Source: Hahella sp. HN01 (lineage in GTDB: Bacteria; Pseudomonadota; Gammaproteobacteria; Pseudomonadales; Oleiphilaceae). Taken from it: DNA of 64,000 nt. Positions 17,970-27,227 of this stretch are shown here, in pieces. The stretch is from assembly GCF_018986435.1 (NCBI RefSeq), contig NZ_JAHMIN010000003.1, forward strand, positions 62,001 through 126,000, given 5' to 3'. The first letter of the stretch is position 1; every line of letters starts with the position of its first letter. The notes under the pieces were generated by a model. That model did not search any database and was not told where the DNA came from. It was given only the letters and a program-made list of their open reading frames with translations. A program made the translations under genes and the position numbers.

Positions 17970-18590
17970 TTACTGCTGAGGCATTGTCAGCGTCAGATCA
18001 AACCCACCGCTGTCCCGTGGAACTAAATCAATCATGCCGCCCTGGATTCGTTCAGGGATGATGATGTTATCGACGCCGGGTAAATTGTTTCCAATTGTGA
18101 TGGTTAACTGCTGGCCATTGGATTGCAGGTTCAACTGGTCGCCGTAGGGCAGTTGCGCCATATCCGGATTCAACGGCGATAGAACCTGCTGGAATGTGAA
18201 GGCTCCGTCTGGAATCACCAAATCTGGATGAGGCAGCGGACGTTCGCTCAGTGCCGCCAGCCCTGGTTGCGTATAGGGAATAAACGCAAGCTCTCTTATC
18301 ACTTGGGCGGCGGCTTCTGAAGAGTCTTTAAACTGTTGCTGATCCACCGTCAACGCGGTGTTCAGTTCTGACTGTTCTTCAGCTTCTGTTTTCACGGGCT
18401 CGCCGGGTCCGATGGTGTAGGTGACGACCCGCTTTTTCTCCGGCTTCTTGGGAGCAGGGGTAACGATGATGGTGGAATCTTTAATATAGGTGTCGGTCAA
18501 CTCGCCGCTGGTCATTGATTTGACTTCCGCGCGGGCGGTCAGAACAAGGCCGGTGGCGGCCAATCCGAGCAAAATCCTTGAGTAGTTCAT
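17970..18590 (-). CDS. Exported protein related to the DUF6160-like trio
   Basis: A 206-residue protein with a signal peptide (cleavage expected after Ala21 in ARA) followed by EVKSMTSGELTDTYIKDSTI. That keeps the ELK/EVK-x-(L)xxxEL pattern of the two upstream proteins but lacks their VGQ or SGQ end. Residues 45-60 are Pro/Lys-rich; the rest is polar with a conserved-looking ITIGNNLPGVDNIIIPE stretch. It is convergent with copy 2 and ends at its own terminator. Relation to the other two is suggestive, not certain. I do not recognise a function. Confidence 0.6.
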   Translation of the reverse strand: MNYSRILLGLAATGLVLTARAEVKSMTSGELTDTYIKDSTIIVTPAPKKPEKKRVVTYTIGPGEPVKTEAEEQSELNTALTVDQQQFKDSSEAAAQVIRELAFIPYTQPGLAALSERPLPHPDLVIPDGAFTFQQVLSPLNPDMAQLPYGDQLNLQSNGQQLTITIGNNLPGVDNIIIPERIQGGMIDLVPRDSGGFDLTLTMPQQ

Positions 18591-18857
18591 AGCAGCGCCG
18601 TGTTTTACAATTTCGTGTTAAACGTAAATTTTCCAACAACCGATTCTCATGGGCCCGCTGCCGAAAGCATGCGTGGAGAAAAAATAATTGCGTTCGGCCA
18701 CAAGCGTTTAGGTGGAATCCAGTTTTACTGCGTATACTTACATTTTCAACCGATTGATTCGCAAAAGCCACTGTATCGCGCGAATTTTGATTAATTTTTG
18801 TAAGCCTGTATTTCCCTGGCCTGCAAAAGACAAGGACAGAAGTTAAGTAGTAGTGTT

Positions 18858-19850
18858 ATGACAACCGGCATTCGGCAAAAATCAGGAGCGCGCATCGGCG
18901 GTCAACTCGGACGCCGCATTGATAAGTGGGTGGAAAAGCGGCTGCCGCCGGTAGAAGAAGCCACGCTGTCGCATCGGGCTATTTTTGTGTTGCCTACGCG
19001 CTGGGGCGTCGGCTTTTTGATGTTGGCGGGACTGATTCTTCTTACCGGGATCAATTATCAGAACTCCATGATTCTGGCCGTAGGCTTCTTTCTTATTTCT
19101 ATTTTCGTGGTCAATATCCTCATCGCCTACCGCAATATGTCGGGACTGGTTATTCGCTTTCATCGCGCGGCTTCCTGCTTCTCTGACGAACTGGCCGGGT
19201 TTGAGTTTCTGGTGTCGGCGTCGGAACATGGCGCGGCCACGGTGCAACTCGGTTGGACGCCTGACAGCTATGTTACTTTGGACTTGGATCAGAATGGGCA
19301 GCGACGCGCGGTGATTGAGTATCGCTGTCGCAAACGAGGCTGGCTGACGCCGGGGCGTATGCTGATTACGTCCACCTATCCGATGGGGCTGATTCGCGCC
19401 TGGTCCTGGCAGGACCTGAACGCCAAGGCGCTGGTCTATCCCAGGCCGGCGACGCAACCTCAGTTTAAGTGGAGCGCTTCCCTGGCTGAGGGCGAAGGCA
19501 AAGGCGATTCGCACATCGTGGGGCAAGAGGACTTCGCAGGCCTGCGCACTTATGTTCCCGGCGAGCCGTTAACCCGTATCGCCTGGAAGAAGTACGCGCA
19601 GCAAGGGGAGTTATACAGTAAGGAATTCAGTCAGCCGGAATTAGACCCGGATTGGATTGATTTTGACGCCTACCAGGGGATGGAGACGGAGCTGCGCCTG
19701 TCTACGCTGTGCGCCCAGATTTTGGAGCTGGAGCAAAAAGGGACGCCTTACGGATTACGCATGCCCGGTTGGGCGTGCGGGCCTGGCTCAGGTCTTGAGC
19801 ATCGCAATAAATGTCTGACTGCGCTGGCGAAGTATCCTGATCATGTTTAA
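18858..19850 (+). CDS. DUF58 domain protein
   Basis: A 330-residue protein with two membrane segments near residues 50-95 and then the DUF58 domain. The conserved DFAGLRTYVPGEPLTRIAWKK-type block (a D-x-x-x-R-x-Y-x-x-G-D/E-x-x-R-x-I-x-W motif) lies near residue 230. DUF58 proteins normally work with a MoxR AAA ATPase and a transglutaminase-like partner in maturation or envelope functions. Here the partner transglutaminase follows and overlaps by eight bases, but no moxR gene precedes it: the upstream gene is unrelated and on the other strand. Confidence 0.88.
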   Translation: MTTGIRQKSGARIGGQLGRRIDKWVEKRLPPVEEATLSHRAIFVLPTRWGVGFLMLAGLILLTGINYQNSMILAVGFFLISIFVVNILIAYRNMSGLVIRFHRAASCFSDELAGFEFLVSASEHGAATVQLGWTPDSYVTLDLDQNGQRRAVIEYRCRKRGWLTPGRMLITSTYPMGLIRAWSWQDLNAKALVYPRPATQPQFKWSASLAEGEGKGDSHIVGQEDFAGLRTYVPGEPLTRIAWKKYAQQGELYSKEFSQPELDPDWIDFDAYQGMETELRLSTLCAQILELEQKGTPYGLRMPGWACGPGSGLEHRNKCLTALAKYPDHV

Positions 19851-21852
19851 GCGAAGTTTTGATGAGTCTCCCGCACTGGATACACGGGCGCTGGTATGGA
19901 TGGTGTTTTCTCTGGCCGCCGCCGCAGGCGCGCACTGGAATCACGTGCCGGTGTGGCTGCTTGGATTCGCATGTGTGTCCGTGTTTTGGCGCACCCGGGT
20001 GTATCAGGGGAAATGGCCTGCGCCCTCGACCTGGGTGAAAGGCGGAGTCATGGTGGTGACCTCCGTCGCCTATGTGTTCTCGACGCAGGCGCAGTTTACG
20101 GTGGAGACGGCGGTCGGCTTTTTTGTGTTGGCTTATGCGCTGAAGTTGCTGGAGCTGAACCAGCGGCGCGACGCCTTCCTGTTCAGTTTCATGACGTTGT
20201 TTTTGCTCTGCCTCGGCTTCCTGTTCACCCAGTCCCTGTTCGTCAGTCTCTATATATTCATCGCCATGGGATTGAGCTTTGTTGCTCTGATGGCGGTGAA
20301 CCAGTCGCTTAAATCCCGTTCCATTGGCGCTACTTTTAAAGGCGTGTATGGCTCCATGGCGGTTGCAGCGCCGTTGTTGATCGTGATGTATCTGTTCTTT
20401 CCCCGCTTTGGTCCTTTGTGGGCGATGCCGCTGAAGAGCTCCACCGCGTTTACTGGGCTTGATGAAACCATGTCGCCGGGAGATGTGGCGAATCTTGCCC
20501 AGTCAGGCGAGCGAGCGTTTCGGATTGTGTTTAATGGACCGCGACCGGCCTACCGGGACCTATACTGGCGCGCTTTGATCCTTGATCGCTACGACGGTAC
20601 GAGTTGGAAGCGGTCATTCAGTCAGACCAATCGCGACCGCCAAGGCGCGGTCAGACCGGGCGCCAGAACTCAGACTGAGCAATGGGATTATGAGGTGCTG
20701 CTGGAGCCCCATAATCGTGAATGGGGCTTTGCGCTGGATGACGCCAAGGTGGCGCGGGGCGCGCCTTTCTCAACGCCGGACCAGCTGGTGAGATTTATGC
20801 GAGACGTGAAGTCGCCAGAGTGGTATCGCGTCATCAATCAAGCTGAGGAATATAGAGAAAGCGCCCAAAGCTTCGCCCGTTTCAGCAGTTTGCCGCAGGG
20901 CTCCAATCCCCGTACTGCTGAATGGGCCAAACAATTACGTGAGACGACGCCTGACGCCGGAACCTTTATAAAGACGGTGTTGACGCGTTTTAATCAGGAA
21001 CCCTACGCCTATACGCTATCGCCGCCGCTGTTGACCTCGCCGAATAGAATCGATGAGTTTTTCTTCGACACGCGTCGCGGCTTTTGCGAGCATTACGCCA
21101 GTACGATGGCGTTCATTTTGCGCGCGGCCAATATCCCGTCGCGAGTGCTCGCCGGGTATCAGGGCGGAGAGTGGAACGAGCAGGGTGGCTTTCTGGTGGT
21201 GCATCAGTATGATGCCCATGCCTGGGTGGAAGCATGGCTGCCTGAACGCGGTTGGGTGCGTGTCGATCCGACGGCGGCGGTGGCGCCGCAAAGGGTGGAG
21301 TCGGGCATTAGAGACGCCGTCGCGGAAGAGGGCACATTCCTGCAAAATACGCCGTTGTCCCTGGCCAGATATAACCATATCGGCGTCTTCGCCTGGGCGA
21401 CCAATAATCTGGAATACATGAATTACATGTGGCAGAAATGGGTCGTCAACTACGATCAGGAGAAGCAAAGCAGTTTCTTCAAACGCTGGTTTGGCGATAG
21501 CGACATGAAGACGATGCTGATGATACTCGCAGGCGTCTCCATGATGGTCTTTCTCGTTCTGTCATTACTGACCCTTAAGGCGGAGTGGCGGCGGAATAAA
21601 GGCGATCCCATGGTGCGCTTGTATCGATCTCTGCTGAATAGAATGAACAAGAAGGGGTTGTTGCTGGATGCGGGCCTGACGCCTGGGCAGGCATTGGCCC
21701 TGGCGATTAAAAAGTGGCCGCGGCAGCGTAAATTGCTACGGCAGATTTTCAGCGAGTTTGAGCAAAACCTGTATGCGGATGACGCGGGCGGCAGTCCAGA
21801 CAGAGTGCGCCGCCTGAAACGGGATATCAAGCAACTGGCTTTGAATCCTTGA
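19843..21852 (+). CDS. TgpA-type transglutaminase-like membrane protein
   Basis: A 669-residue inner-membrane protein. The N-terminal third holds about six membrane segments with the DUF3488 layout. A periplasmic transglutaminase domain carries the catalytic triad Cys415 (GFCEHYAS), His459 (DAHAWVEAW) and Asp475 (RVDPT). A last membrane helix near residues 550-570 leads to a C-terminal cytoplasmic DUF4129-like tail. The homologue TgpA of Pseudomonas aeruginosa is reported to be essential for growth. It overlaps the DUF58 gene, so the two are translated together. Its molecular substrate is unknown. Confidence 0.9.
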   Translation: MFKRSFDESPALDTRALVWMVFSLAAAAGAHWNHVPVWLLGFACVSVFWRTRVYQGKWPAPSTWVKGGVMVVTSVAYVFSTQAQFTVETAVGFFVLAYALKLLELNQRRDAFLFSFMTLFLLCLGFLFTQSLFVSLYIFIAMGLSFVALMAVNQSLKSRSIGATFKGVYGSMAVAAPLLIVMYLFFPRFGPLWAMPLKSSTAFTGLDETMSPGDVANLAQSGERAFRIVFNGPRPAYRDLYWRALILDRYDGTSWKRSFSQTNRDRQGAVRPGARTQTEQWDYEVLLEPHNREWGFALDDAKVARGAPFSTPDQLVRFMRDVKSPEWYRVINQAEEYRESAQSFARFSSLPQGSNPRTAEWAKQLRETTPDAGTFIKTVLTRFNQEPYAYTLSPPLLTSPNRIDEFFFDTRRGFCEHYASTMAFILRAANIPSRVLAGYQGGEWNEQGGFLVVHQYDAHAWVEAWLPERGWVRVDPTAAVAPQRVESGIRDAVAEEGTFLQNTPLSLARYNHIGVFAWATNNLEYMNYMWQKWVVNYDQEKQSSFFKRWFGDSDMKTMLMILAGVSMMVFLVLSLLTLKAEWRRNKGDPMVRLYRSLLNRMNKKGLLLDAGLTPGQALALAIKKWPRQRKLLRQIFSEFEQNLYADDAGGSPDRVRRLKRDIKQLALNP

Positions 21853-22043
21853 GTCGCCGAAACGACCTTCACGAGGTCGGCGTGATTAATAGTCTCGCAC
21901 ATGCTTGCGCCTGCGCGACGGCATGCCGCGGGAGGCGGGCCTGATATCTACAGGTACTGCTGTTCCAGGTAGGTGGCAGTCAGCTAGACGCTACTTGTCT
22001 GCCCGATAAACAAAAACTGAATAGCACCAAATATCGAGTACTA

Positions 22044-23051
22044 ATGTCCGAATCGACGGAAATATCTCTGGATCAACTTCCCTGGCTCAACAAAACCTGG
22101 CGCGACTGGGTGGGGCTGGCGCACAACGATAAAGTGCCTTCCGCTATTTTAGTGGCGGGACAACGCGGCGTTGGCAAGAATCGCCTGACTTCTGAATACG
22201 CCAAATTCCTCCTTTGTGAGCAGGCTCAGCGTCTTGAACGTCCCTGCGGCGATTGTCGTTCCTGTAAGCTGATAGAAGCAGGGACGCACCCTGATTTGCA
22301 ATGGCTGGCTCCAGAGGACGGCGCCAAAGCCATAAAAATTGACCAGGTGCGTGGACTGGGAGACTTTATCTACGCCAAGCCGCAAATCTCCCGTCGCCGA
22401 ATCTGTGTGCTGACCCCGGCGGAGGCGATGAACGCCTATTCCGCCAACGCCATTCTGAAAACACTGGAAGAGCCGCCCGCCAGCGCCGTCATTCTGCTGG
22501 TTTCGCAACAAATCAGCCTGCTGCTGCCGACGATTCGCAGCCGCTGTCAGATATATACGCTGGCTGCGCCGGATAGAGAGTCTGTGGTGAATTGGCTGAC
22601 TCAACTGGATGTGCCGAAAGAGCGCGCCTATAGTTTGACGGAAAGCGCTGGCGGTCGCCCTTTGACCGCATTGGCATGGCACAGTCAGGACATACTGGAG
22701 TTACGGGCGGAAGTCTTGGCGGACTGGCTCAACTACCTGGAAGGGCGCGTGGATGCGTTCACCCTGGCGGAAACCTGGAGCAAGCTCGATCTTGAGCGTT
22801 TGGCGGATTGGCTGGCTATCTGGCTGAAACAATTGCTGACCGCCACGCAGGTAAGTGCGGGCGAGGGGAGCGAGACGGAAGCGACGTTGGCGGGCGTAGG
22901 CGCGCGTCTGGATACGCAGCAGCTGGTTTCACTCTATGCTGAACTGATCGAAATAAAGCGATCTCTGGTGGAGCAGCGCAACCTGAACCCACAATTAATG
23001 TTGGAAAGCTGGTTATTGGCGAACAAGCGCGTACGCAAGCGCAAGAAATAA
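22044..23051 (+). CDS. holB: DNA polymerase III subunit delta'
   Basis: A 335-residue clamp-loader subunit. The P-loop GQRGVGKN (near residue 39) is degenerate in its last position, as expected for delta', which does not hydrolyse ATP. A zinc module follows with cysteines in LLCEQ and CGDCRSC (about residues 54-77). The sensor region contains LKTLEEPPASAVILL and TIRSRCQ. In many gammaproteobacteria holB lies between tmk and a pilZ gene; neither is next to it here. The 190 bp upstream contain a CGACCT/AGGTCG hairpin at 21863-21879. Confidence 0.92.
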   Translation: MSESTEISLDQLPWLNKTWRDWVGLAHNDKVPSAILVAGQRGVGKNRLTSEYAKFLLCEQAQRLERPCGDCRSCKLIEAGTHPDLQWLAPEDGAKAIKIDQVRGLGDFIYAKPQISRRRICVLTPAEAMNAYSANAILKTLEEPPASAVILLVSQQISLLLPTIRSRCQIYTLAAPDRESVVNWLTQLDVPKERAYSLTESAGGRPLTALAWHSQDILELRAEVLADWLNYLEGRVDAFTLAETWSKLDLERLADWLAIWLKQLLTATQVSAGEGSETEATLAGVGARLDTQQLVSLYAELIEIKRSLVEQRNLNPQLMLESWLLANKRVRKRKK

Positions 23052-23189
23052 TCGCCTCTACCGAGTGGGTCATGTCTGACGGCTTTGTGTCAGCGACAAT
23101 GCGGTCGCAAAATGAGTTGTCATACGCTCCTTTAACAGGAGTCTGGAAAACGAGTTAAGTAGTAAGTTAGCAAAAGGAAATATACGCGC

Positions 23190-24653
23190 GTGGATGTTTA
23201 TTGCAGATATCATCCCACCCATGGCGCCAACTGGCAGTGCCTGGGTTGCCATGTTCAACTCTGCGGTAGCTGCGTTCCGGTCAAGCCGGGCAAAGGCGCC
23301 GCGACCTGTCCCCTGTGTCAGCAAGTCATGCGGTATTCCGCGGAAGGCTCCGCGGCGGAGGTCACGCCGTTCTGGCAGCGGTTGAACGACTTCTTCGCCT
23401 ACCCCATGGCCAGGGACCCCATGATTTTGGTGGCCATCTGCACCCTGGTGCCGCTGGCGTTGGGTAAAGACCTGATATCGCTGATCATCGCTATCGCCCT
23501 GTTTTGCGCGCAGGTCAAATACATGTATAGCGTGATTGAGACCACCTCCAAAGGCGTGTTGAAGCCGCCTGAGCTGTTGTCCGCATTCAGCGGCGGCGGG
23601 TTATTGCTGGTCATTCAGCAGACCTTGATCTTCATTGCCTTCGGCGCGCTCATTGTCGTTTCCGGCATATGGGGCGGCTCTTTTCTGATGATTCTGGCGG
23701 TTGCGTTTTCAGCCCTGGTTCTGCCAGCCAGCATCATGCTGCTGGCGATTGAAGGCAATGTGGTGGATGCCTTGCATCCGACGCGTCTGATCGGATTCAT
23801 CTCCAGCATTGGCTGGCCGTATTTCGTTCTTTATGGCTATCTGCTTCTGCTGTTTCTGGGGCTAGGCGCGGCGCAGGATTTTGTACTGAGCAACTTTTCC
23901 CAAACCCTGGGCTTTCCACTAGCGGGTTTTATTTCCAGTTACTTCATGCTGGTGATCTTCAATATGCTGGGTTATCTGTTGTTTCAGTATCAGCATCGCC
24001 TTGGCCTGGCGCCGGATGAAGCTCTTGATGCGCCGCCGCAGAATCCAGAAGCGCTGGCGCAGCGGAATGATAAGCTGGCGATGGCGGAAATTGACATAAA
24101 CCTTAAGGAAGGGCGTTATGAGGCGGCGGCTGGGCTGCTGCGCAACTTGTACAAGCGCAAACCGCATGATTTGGTGGTGCTGGACCGGCTGTACAAACTG
24201 CTGCTGGAGACCAGCGCCTGGCCAGAGCTTTTGAAAACGTCAAAGCCTGTTTTGCAGATGTTGGCGGACGCAGGAAGGATTCATGAGCTGAAGCTGGTGC
24301 TGAGAGGGCTCTATGGACATTTCCCGGACTATACGATCAACGATGAGACGTTGTTGTACAACGTGGCGCAGAGTCTGTATCACTCCGGCGACTTCAGGCT
24401 GACCTTGAAGTTGCTGCAGGGGTTCAATTCCCGGTTTCCAGAATCCGCGCACGCCGCAGACGCGATCATTGTCATGGCGCGAACCCTGGCGAATGGGCTG
24501 CACCGAGCGGATAAGGCCAAGGAATATTTGCTTTATGTGCAGAAACATTACCCGGACCATTCCGCTGTGCCGGAAATTCCTGCATGGATTGAAGCGATGG
24601 CGAAGAATGGCAGGCTGCCGGAGCCGGTCGCCAAGTTTGGACTATCTTCCTAA
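23190..24653 (+). CDS. B-box-like zinc-finger membrane protein with TPR tail
   Basis: A 487-residue protein of unknown function. The N-terminal ~45 residues have Cys5/His8, Cys17/Cys20, Cys25/Cys28 and Cys40/Cys43, a B-box-type zinc-binding pattern. About five membrane segments fill residues 70-275 (DUF4013/Yip1-like in look). The C-terminal ~200 residues are helical and TPR-like, with repeats such as EGRYEAAAGLLRNLYKRKP. The start is GTG 23190, ten bases after AAAGGAAA. It is convergent with a rhomboid gene that also ends in a TPR-like tail; the pairing may be functional but that is inference. Confidence 0.7.
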   Translation: MDVYCRYHPTHGANWQCLGCHVQLCGSCVPVKPGKGAATCPLCQQVMRYSAEGSAAEVTPFWQRLNDFFAYPMARDPMILVAICTLVPLALGKDLISLIIAIALFCAQVKYMYSVIETTSKGVLKPPELLSAFSGGGLLLVIQQTLIFIAFGALIVVSGIWGGSFLMILAVAFSALVLPASIMLLAIEGNVVDALHPTRLIGFISSIGWPYFVLYGYLLLLFLGLGAAQDFVLSNFSQTLGFPLAGFISSYFMLVIFNMLGYLLFQYQHRLGLAPDEALDAPPQNPEALAQRNDKLAMAEIDINLKEGRYEAAAGLLRNLYKRKPHDLVVLDRLYKLLLETSAWPELLKTSKPVLQMLADAGRIHELKLVLRGLYGHFPDYTINDETLLYNVAQSLYHSGDFRLTLKLLQGFNSRFPESAHAADAIIVMARTLANGLHRADKAKEYLLYVQKHYPDHSAVPEIPAWIEAMAKNGRLPEPVAKFGLSS

Positions 24654-24672
24654 GGGCGCGGGTTGCGCGCCC
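24654..24672. terminator. Hairpin between convergent genes
   Basis: GGGCGCG, a 5-nt loop and CGCGCCC directly follow the stop of the zinc-finger gene, with ATTTAT after it on the plus strand. The stem is strong but the U-run is poor. It could terminate both convergent genes. Confidence 0.5.
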
Positions 24673-24696
24673 ATTTATGGCAGGTTCTTAAGATTC

Positions 24697-26148
24697 TTAG
24701 CCTTCAAGCTGCTTTAGTTCGCGCTCATATTTCTGCGCTTTGACGTCCATTTGCCGTGCTTTGAGCGCCTGAATCAACGTGCGGTAGCACTCTCGCACCA
24801 GCTCTGGATTGCTGATGCTTTTCACCACTACGCCAAATACCTGCTCTGCTTCTTTGATCAGGTTGTTGTTGAGGCAGGTGTTCAGAATACGGAAATGATA
24901 TTTGTCTTCCAGACGAGAGTTTTCCTTGGCGTACTTCTGATACTCGCTCCAGATGAAATAGGCATGATTAAAGTCCTGCATCTTTAACGCGTGCTCAAGC
25001 ACTGTGATGGTGAACTGCAGGCTTTCCTGGGTGTCCGGTTTCACTTTGTATAAATGGAAAAGCTGCTCTTGAATCCCAATGTGGTCAGGGTGTTTTTCCC
25101 ATAACGCTTTGAAGCGTTCCCGAGCCCGTTGAAAGTCGACTCGCCCAACGGCGTCCATGGCGCGAGCCAGTTCTTCTCGCATGGACTGGTCCTGTTCTTC
25201 CGGGGAATGAGTGATTTCCTGCGCAGCCCTCGGCGCCAGGCGATCCAGGGGGAAGATGATGGCGGCCCCCGCCACCAGTCCCGCGGCGTGAGCGACATAG
25301 GCGACATTGGAGTCGACGTAAGTGAAGTACTCGTAAAGCTCTTTGCCTACCCAAACCGGCAGCATGATTAACGCTGGCGCGCGGAAGTAGTTGAAGTAGA
25401 CATAAAGGAAGGCGAAGAAGCGGATTTGCTGCAGCCGGTAGTGCGCCACATACATCCCCATCAGACCTGACACAGCCCCGGATGCGCCCACCAGCGGCGT
25501 CAGACTGTCGCCTTCCACCATGCTGAAAATAAAGCCTGAAACCACGCCGCAGAACAGATAAGCCATGACATAAAGCGCAGCGCCAAGAATGCGTTCAATA
25601 GCGAATCCGAGTAAAAACAGCATCACCATGTTGCCGAAAACATGCCCGAAGCCGCCGTGGAGGAATTGATAGGAGAGTAAGTCCGCCAGTTCCATCTCCC
25701 CAGGAATAAGCCCCATCTGTAGATGACTGAGCTGGCTGAGATAGTGCTCCTGGAGGTAAGTGCGCTGGGACTTCCAGGTTTCAAAGGCTTCCGGCTCAAT
25801 GAACTCCTGCCCGTTCTGCATCAGATAGTTAACGAACTTTCTATCGGTCAGCATGTAGGGAATCAGTTCGTCGCCGCGTCCCTCGTTGACGGCTTTACGC
25901 GCCGCCGCCGACAGCTCAAAACGGTTGTCTTGTCCCAGGCCGATATGGCGCTGCAGATAGTCGGCGAATTCCGGCGCCTCCAGTTTGACCATCTGATTTT
26001 GTTCGTAGTAATGGGCGGCGTCCTGCCAGACTCGATTATCTTTGCCGCTGAGGTAAAAGAATATGGCGAAATTAATGAAGATCAACAGCAGTGTGGCGAC
26101 CGGGGGCTTGCGCCAGTTTATGGTCTGTTCAGCGGGAATAATCAGCAT
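24697..26148 (-). CDS. Rhomboid-family intramembrane serine protease with large insert
   Basis: A 483-residue membrane protease. The catalytic dyad is Ser223 in GASG and His287 in YVAHAAG; a HGGFGHVFGN motif sits near residue 165-173. A first membrane helix (about residues 17-34) is followed by about 120 soluble residues (about 36-155) before the protease core, much longer than in GlpG. After the last membrane helix, about 170 helical residues resemble TPR repeats. It is convergent with the zinc-finger/TPR membrane gene. Substrate unknown; regulated cleavage of a membrane protein is the family role. Confidence 0.85.
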   Translation of the reverse strand: MLIIPAEQTINWRKPPVATLLLIFINFAIFFYLSGKDNRVWQDAAHYYEQNQMVKLEAPEFADYLQRHIGLGQDNRFELSAAARKAVNEGRGDELIPYMLTDRKFVNYLMQNGQEFIEPEAFETWKSQRTYLQEHYLSQLSHLQMGLIPGEMELADLLSYQFLHGGFGHVFGNMVMLFLLGFAIERILGAALYVMAYLFCGVVSGFIFSMVEGDSLTPLVGASGAVSGLMGMYVAHYRLQQIRFFAFLYVYFNYFRAPALIMLPVWVGKELYEYFTYVDSNVAYVAHAAGLVAGAAIIFPLDRLAPRAAQEITHSPEEQDQSMREELARAMDAVGRVDFQRARERFKALWEKHPDHIGIQEQLFHLYKVKPDTQESLQFTITVLEHALKMQDFNHAYFIWSEYQKYAKENSRLEDKYHFRILNTCLNNNLIKEAEQVFGVVVKSISNPELVRECYRTLIQALKARQMDVKAQKYERELKQLEG

Positions 26149-26232
26149 CTTGGATCTCTAACTACCTACAGGGAAAGCACAAGGAACGGATTGAAAAGTC
26201 ATAGAAAATAATTATCGGAGATAAGCGGGAAA

Positions 26233-26249
26233 CGCGCCACTGCGGCGCG
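26233..26249 (-). terminator. Hairpin after the riboflavin synthase gene
   Basis: CGCGCC (26233-26238), a 5-nt loop and GGCGCG (26244-26249) lie just past the stop of the minus-strand gene at 26266. On the minus strand TTTCCC follows, a short U-run. Confidence 0.5.
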
Positions 26250-26265
26250 CATCCAATGCTGGCGA

Positions 26266-26892
26266 TCAGGCGCCGGGAGTCAGGTTCTCCAGATAACGGG
26301 GCAGCATTCGCTCCAAGCTGTCCACTAGCGTTTGCGTCTGCGGGTCGACCTCTATGTTGACCTTGTCGCCCGGTTGCAGGGCGCTGAAAGTCGTGACACG
26401 CAGCGTTTCCGGTATCAGGTTCACTCTGAACCCGTCCTTACTGACAGAGCCGACGGTCAGACTGGCGCCATTAACGCCAATAAAGCCTTTGTCGAAAACA
26501 TACTTGCGCAGTTCCAGGGGCAACTGAAAATCCAGCGCCACGTTATTTTCCGTGCGCTCGATATGAGTCAGCACCGCGACATCATGGATATGCCCTGACA
26601 TCAGATGGCCGCCAATTTCATCGCCAATTCGCGCGGCATGCTCGAAATTGACTTCATCACCTTCATTGAGATCGCCAAGGTTGGTCAGGCGCAATGTCTC
26701 TGTCATAAGGTCGAAGGCGATGTAGGCCCCATCAATGCGCACCGCCGTCAAACAGGTCCCGTTGATGGCGACGCTGGCGCCTGTTTCTGTTGAAGATTGG
26801 TCGGTAGGGAACTCAAAATCGTAGGTGTAGAGACCTTCGCGGCGTACGGCTTTGCGCAGTGTGGCTTTGCCTTGAACGATTCCTGTAAACAC
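26266..26892 (-). CDS. ribC: Riboflavin synthase alpha subunit
   Basis: Dismutates two 6,7-dimethyl-8-ribityllumazines into riboflavin and an aminopyrimidine. The 208 residues contain two lumazine-binding barrels: the first opens FTGIVQG and has GTCLTAV, the second has GASLTVGSV. The linker keeps GGHLMSGHI, and the end (NIEVDPQTQ..VDSLERML) closely follows E. coli RibC. The open frame extends 61 codons further upstream, but the family starts at (M/V)FTGIVQG: the GTG at 26892 is preceded by AAAGGA at ten bases. No rib genes flank it, as for the lone E. coli ribC. Confidence 0.92.
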   Translation of the reverse strand: MFTGIVQGKATLRKAVRREGLYTYDFEFPTDQSSTETGASVAINGTCLTAVRIDGAYIAFDLMTETLRLTNLGDLNEGDEVNFEHAARIGDEIGGHLMSGHIHDVAVLTHIERTENNVALDFQLPLELRKYVFDKGFIGVNGASLTVGSVSKDGFRVNLIPETLRVTTFSALQPGDKVNIEVDPQTQTLVDSLERMLPRYLENLTPGA

Positions 26893-27227
26893 GGTGGACT
26901 GATCCTTTCGCTGAGGTAAATGCTTTTTATGCAGGTGGCCATAATAAGCGTCCATGGCTGTATTTTCTAACTTTTCAGGCGTATTTCTCTGGGTTGTTGA
27001 GTCGAAAGAGGCGGCCCAGCGGTATGTTTTGTCGCAAGGGGAGGGCGTATTCGCCAAATACTCGGCGTATGTCATATCTAGCTAAGTCTCGCATCGCAGC
27101 AATGTGCAGGTTTTTCTAATGAATTCAGGTGACTGGCGCGTCTATTGCTAAATACTCTGAGGTTGACGAGGTTTTGGCGCAGTGGGCGCTGGTGACCCGT
27201 CCTCGTTATTACTCTATAGTTTTCGAT

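Noticed and set aside
26893-27075. N-terminal extension of riboflavin synthase
   Set aside because: Family members start at FTGIVQG, and the GTG at 26892 has a good ribosome binding site; the 61 upstream codons do not look like part of the protein.
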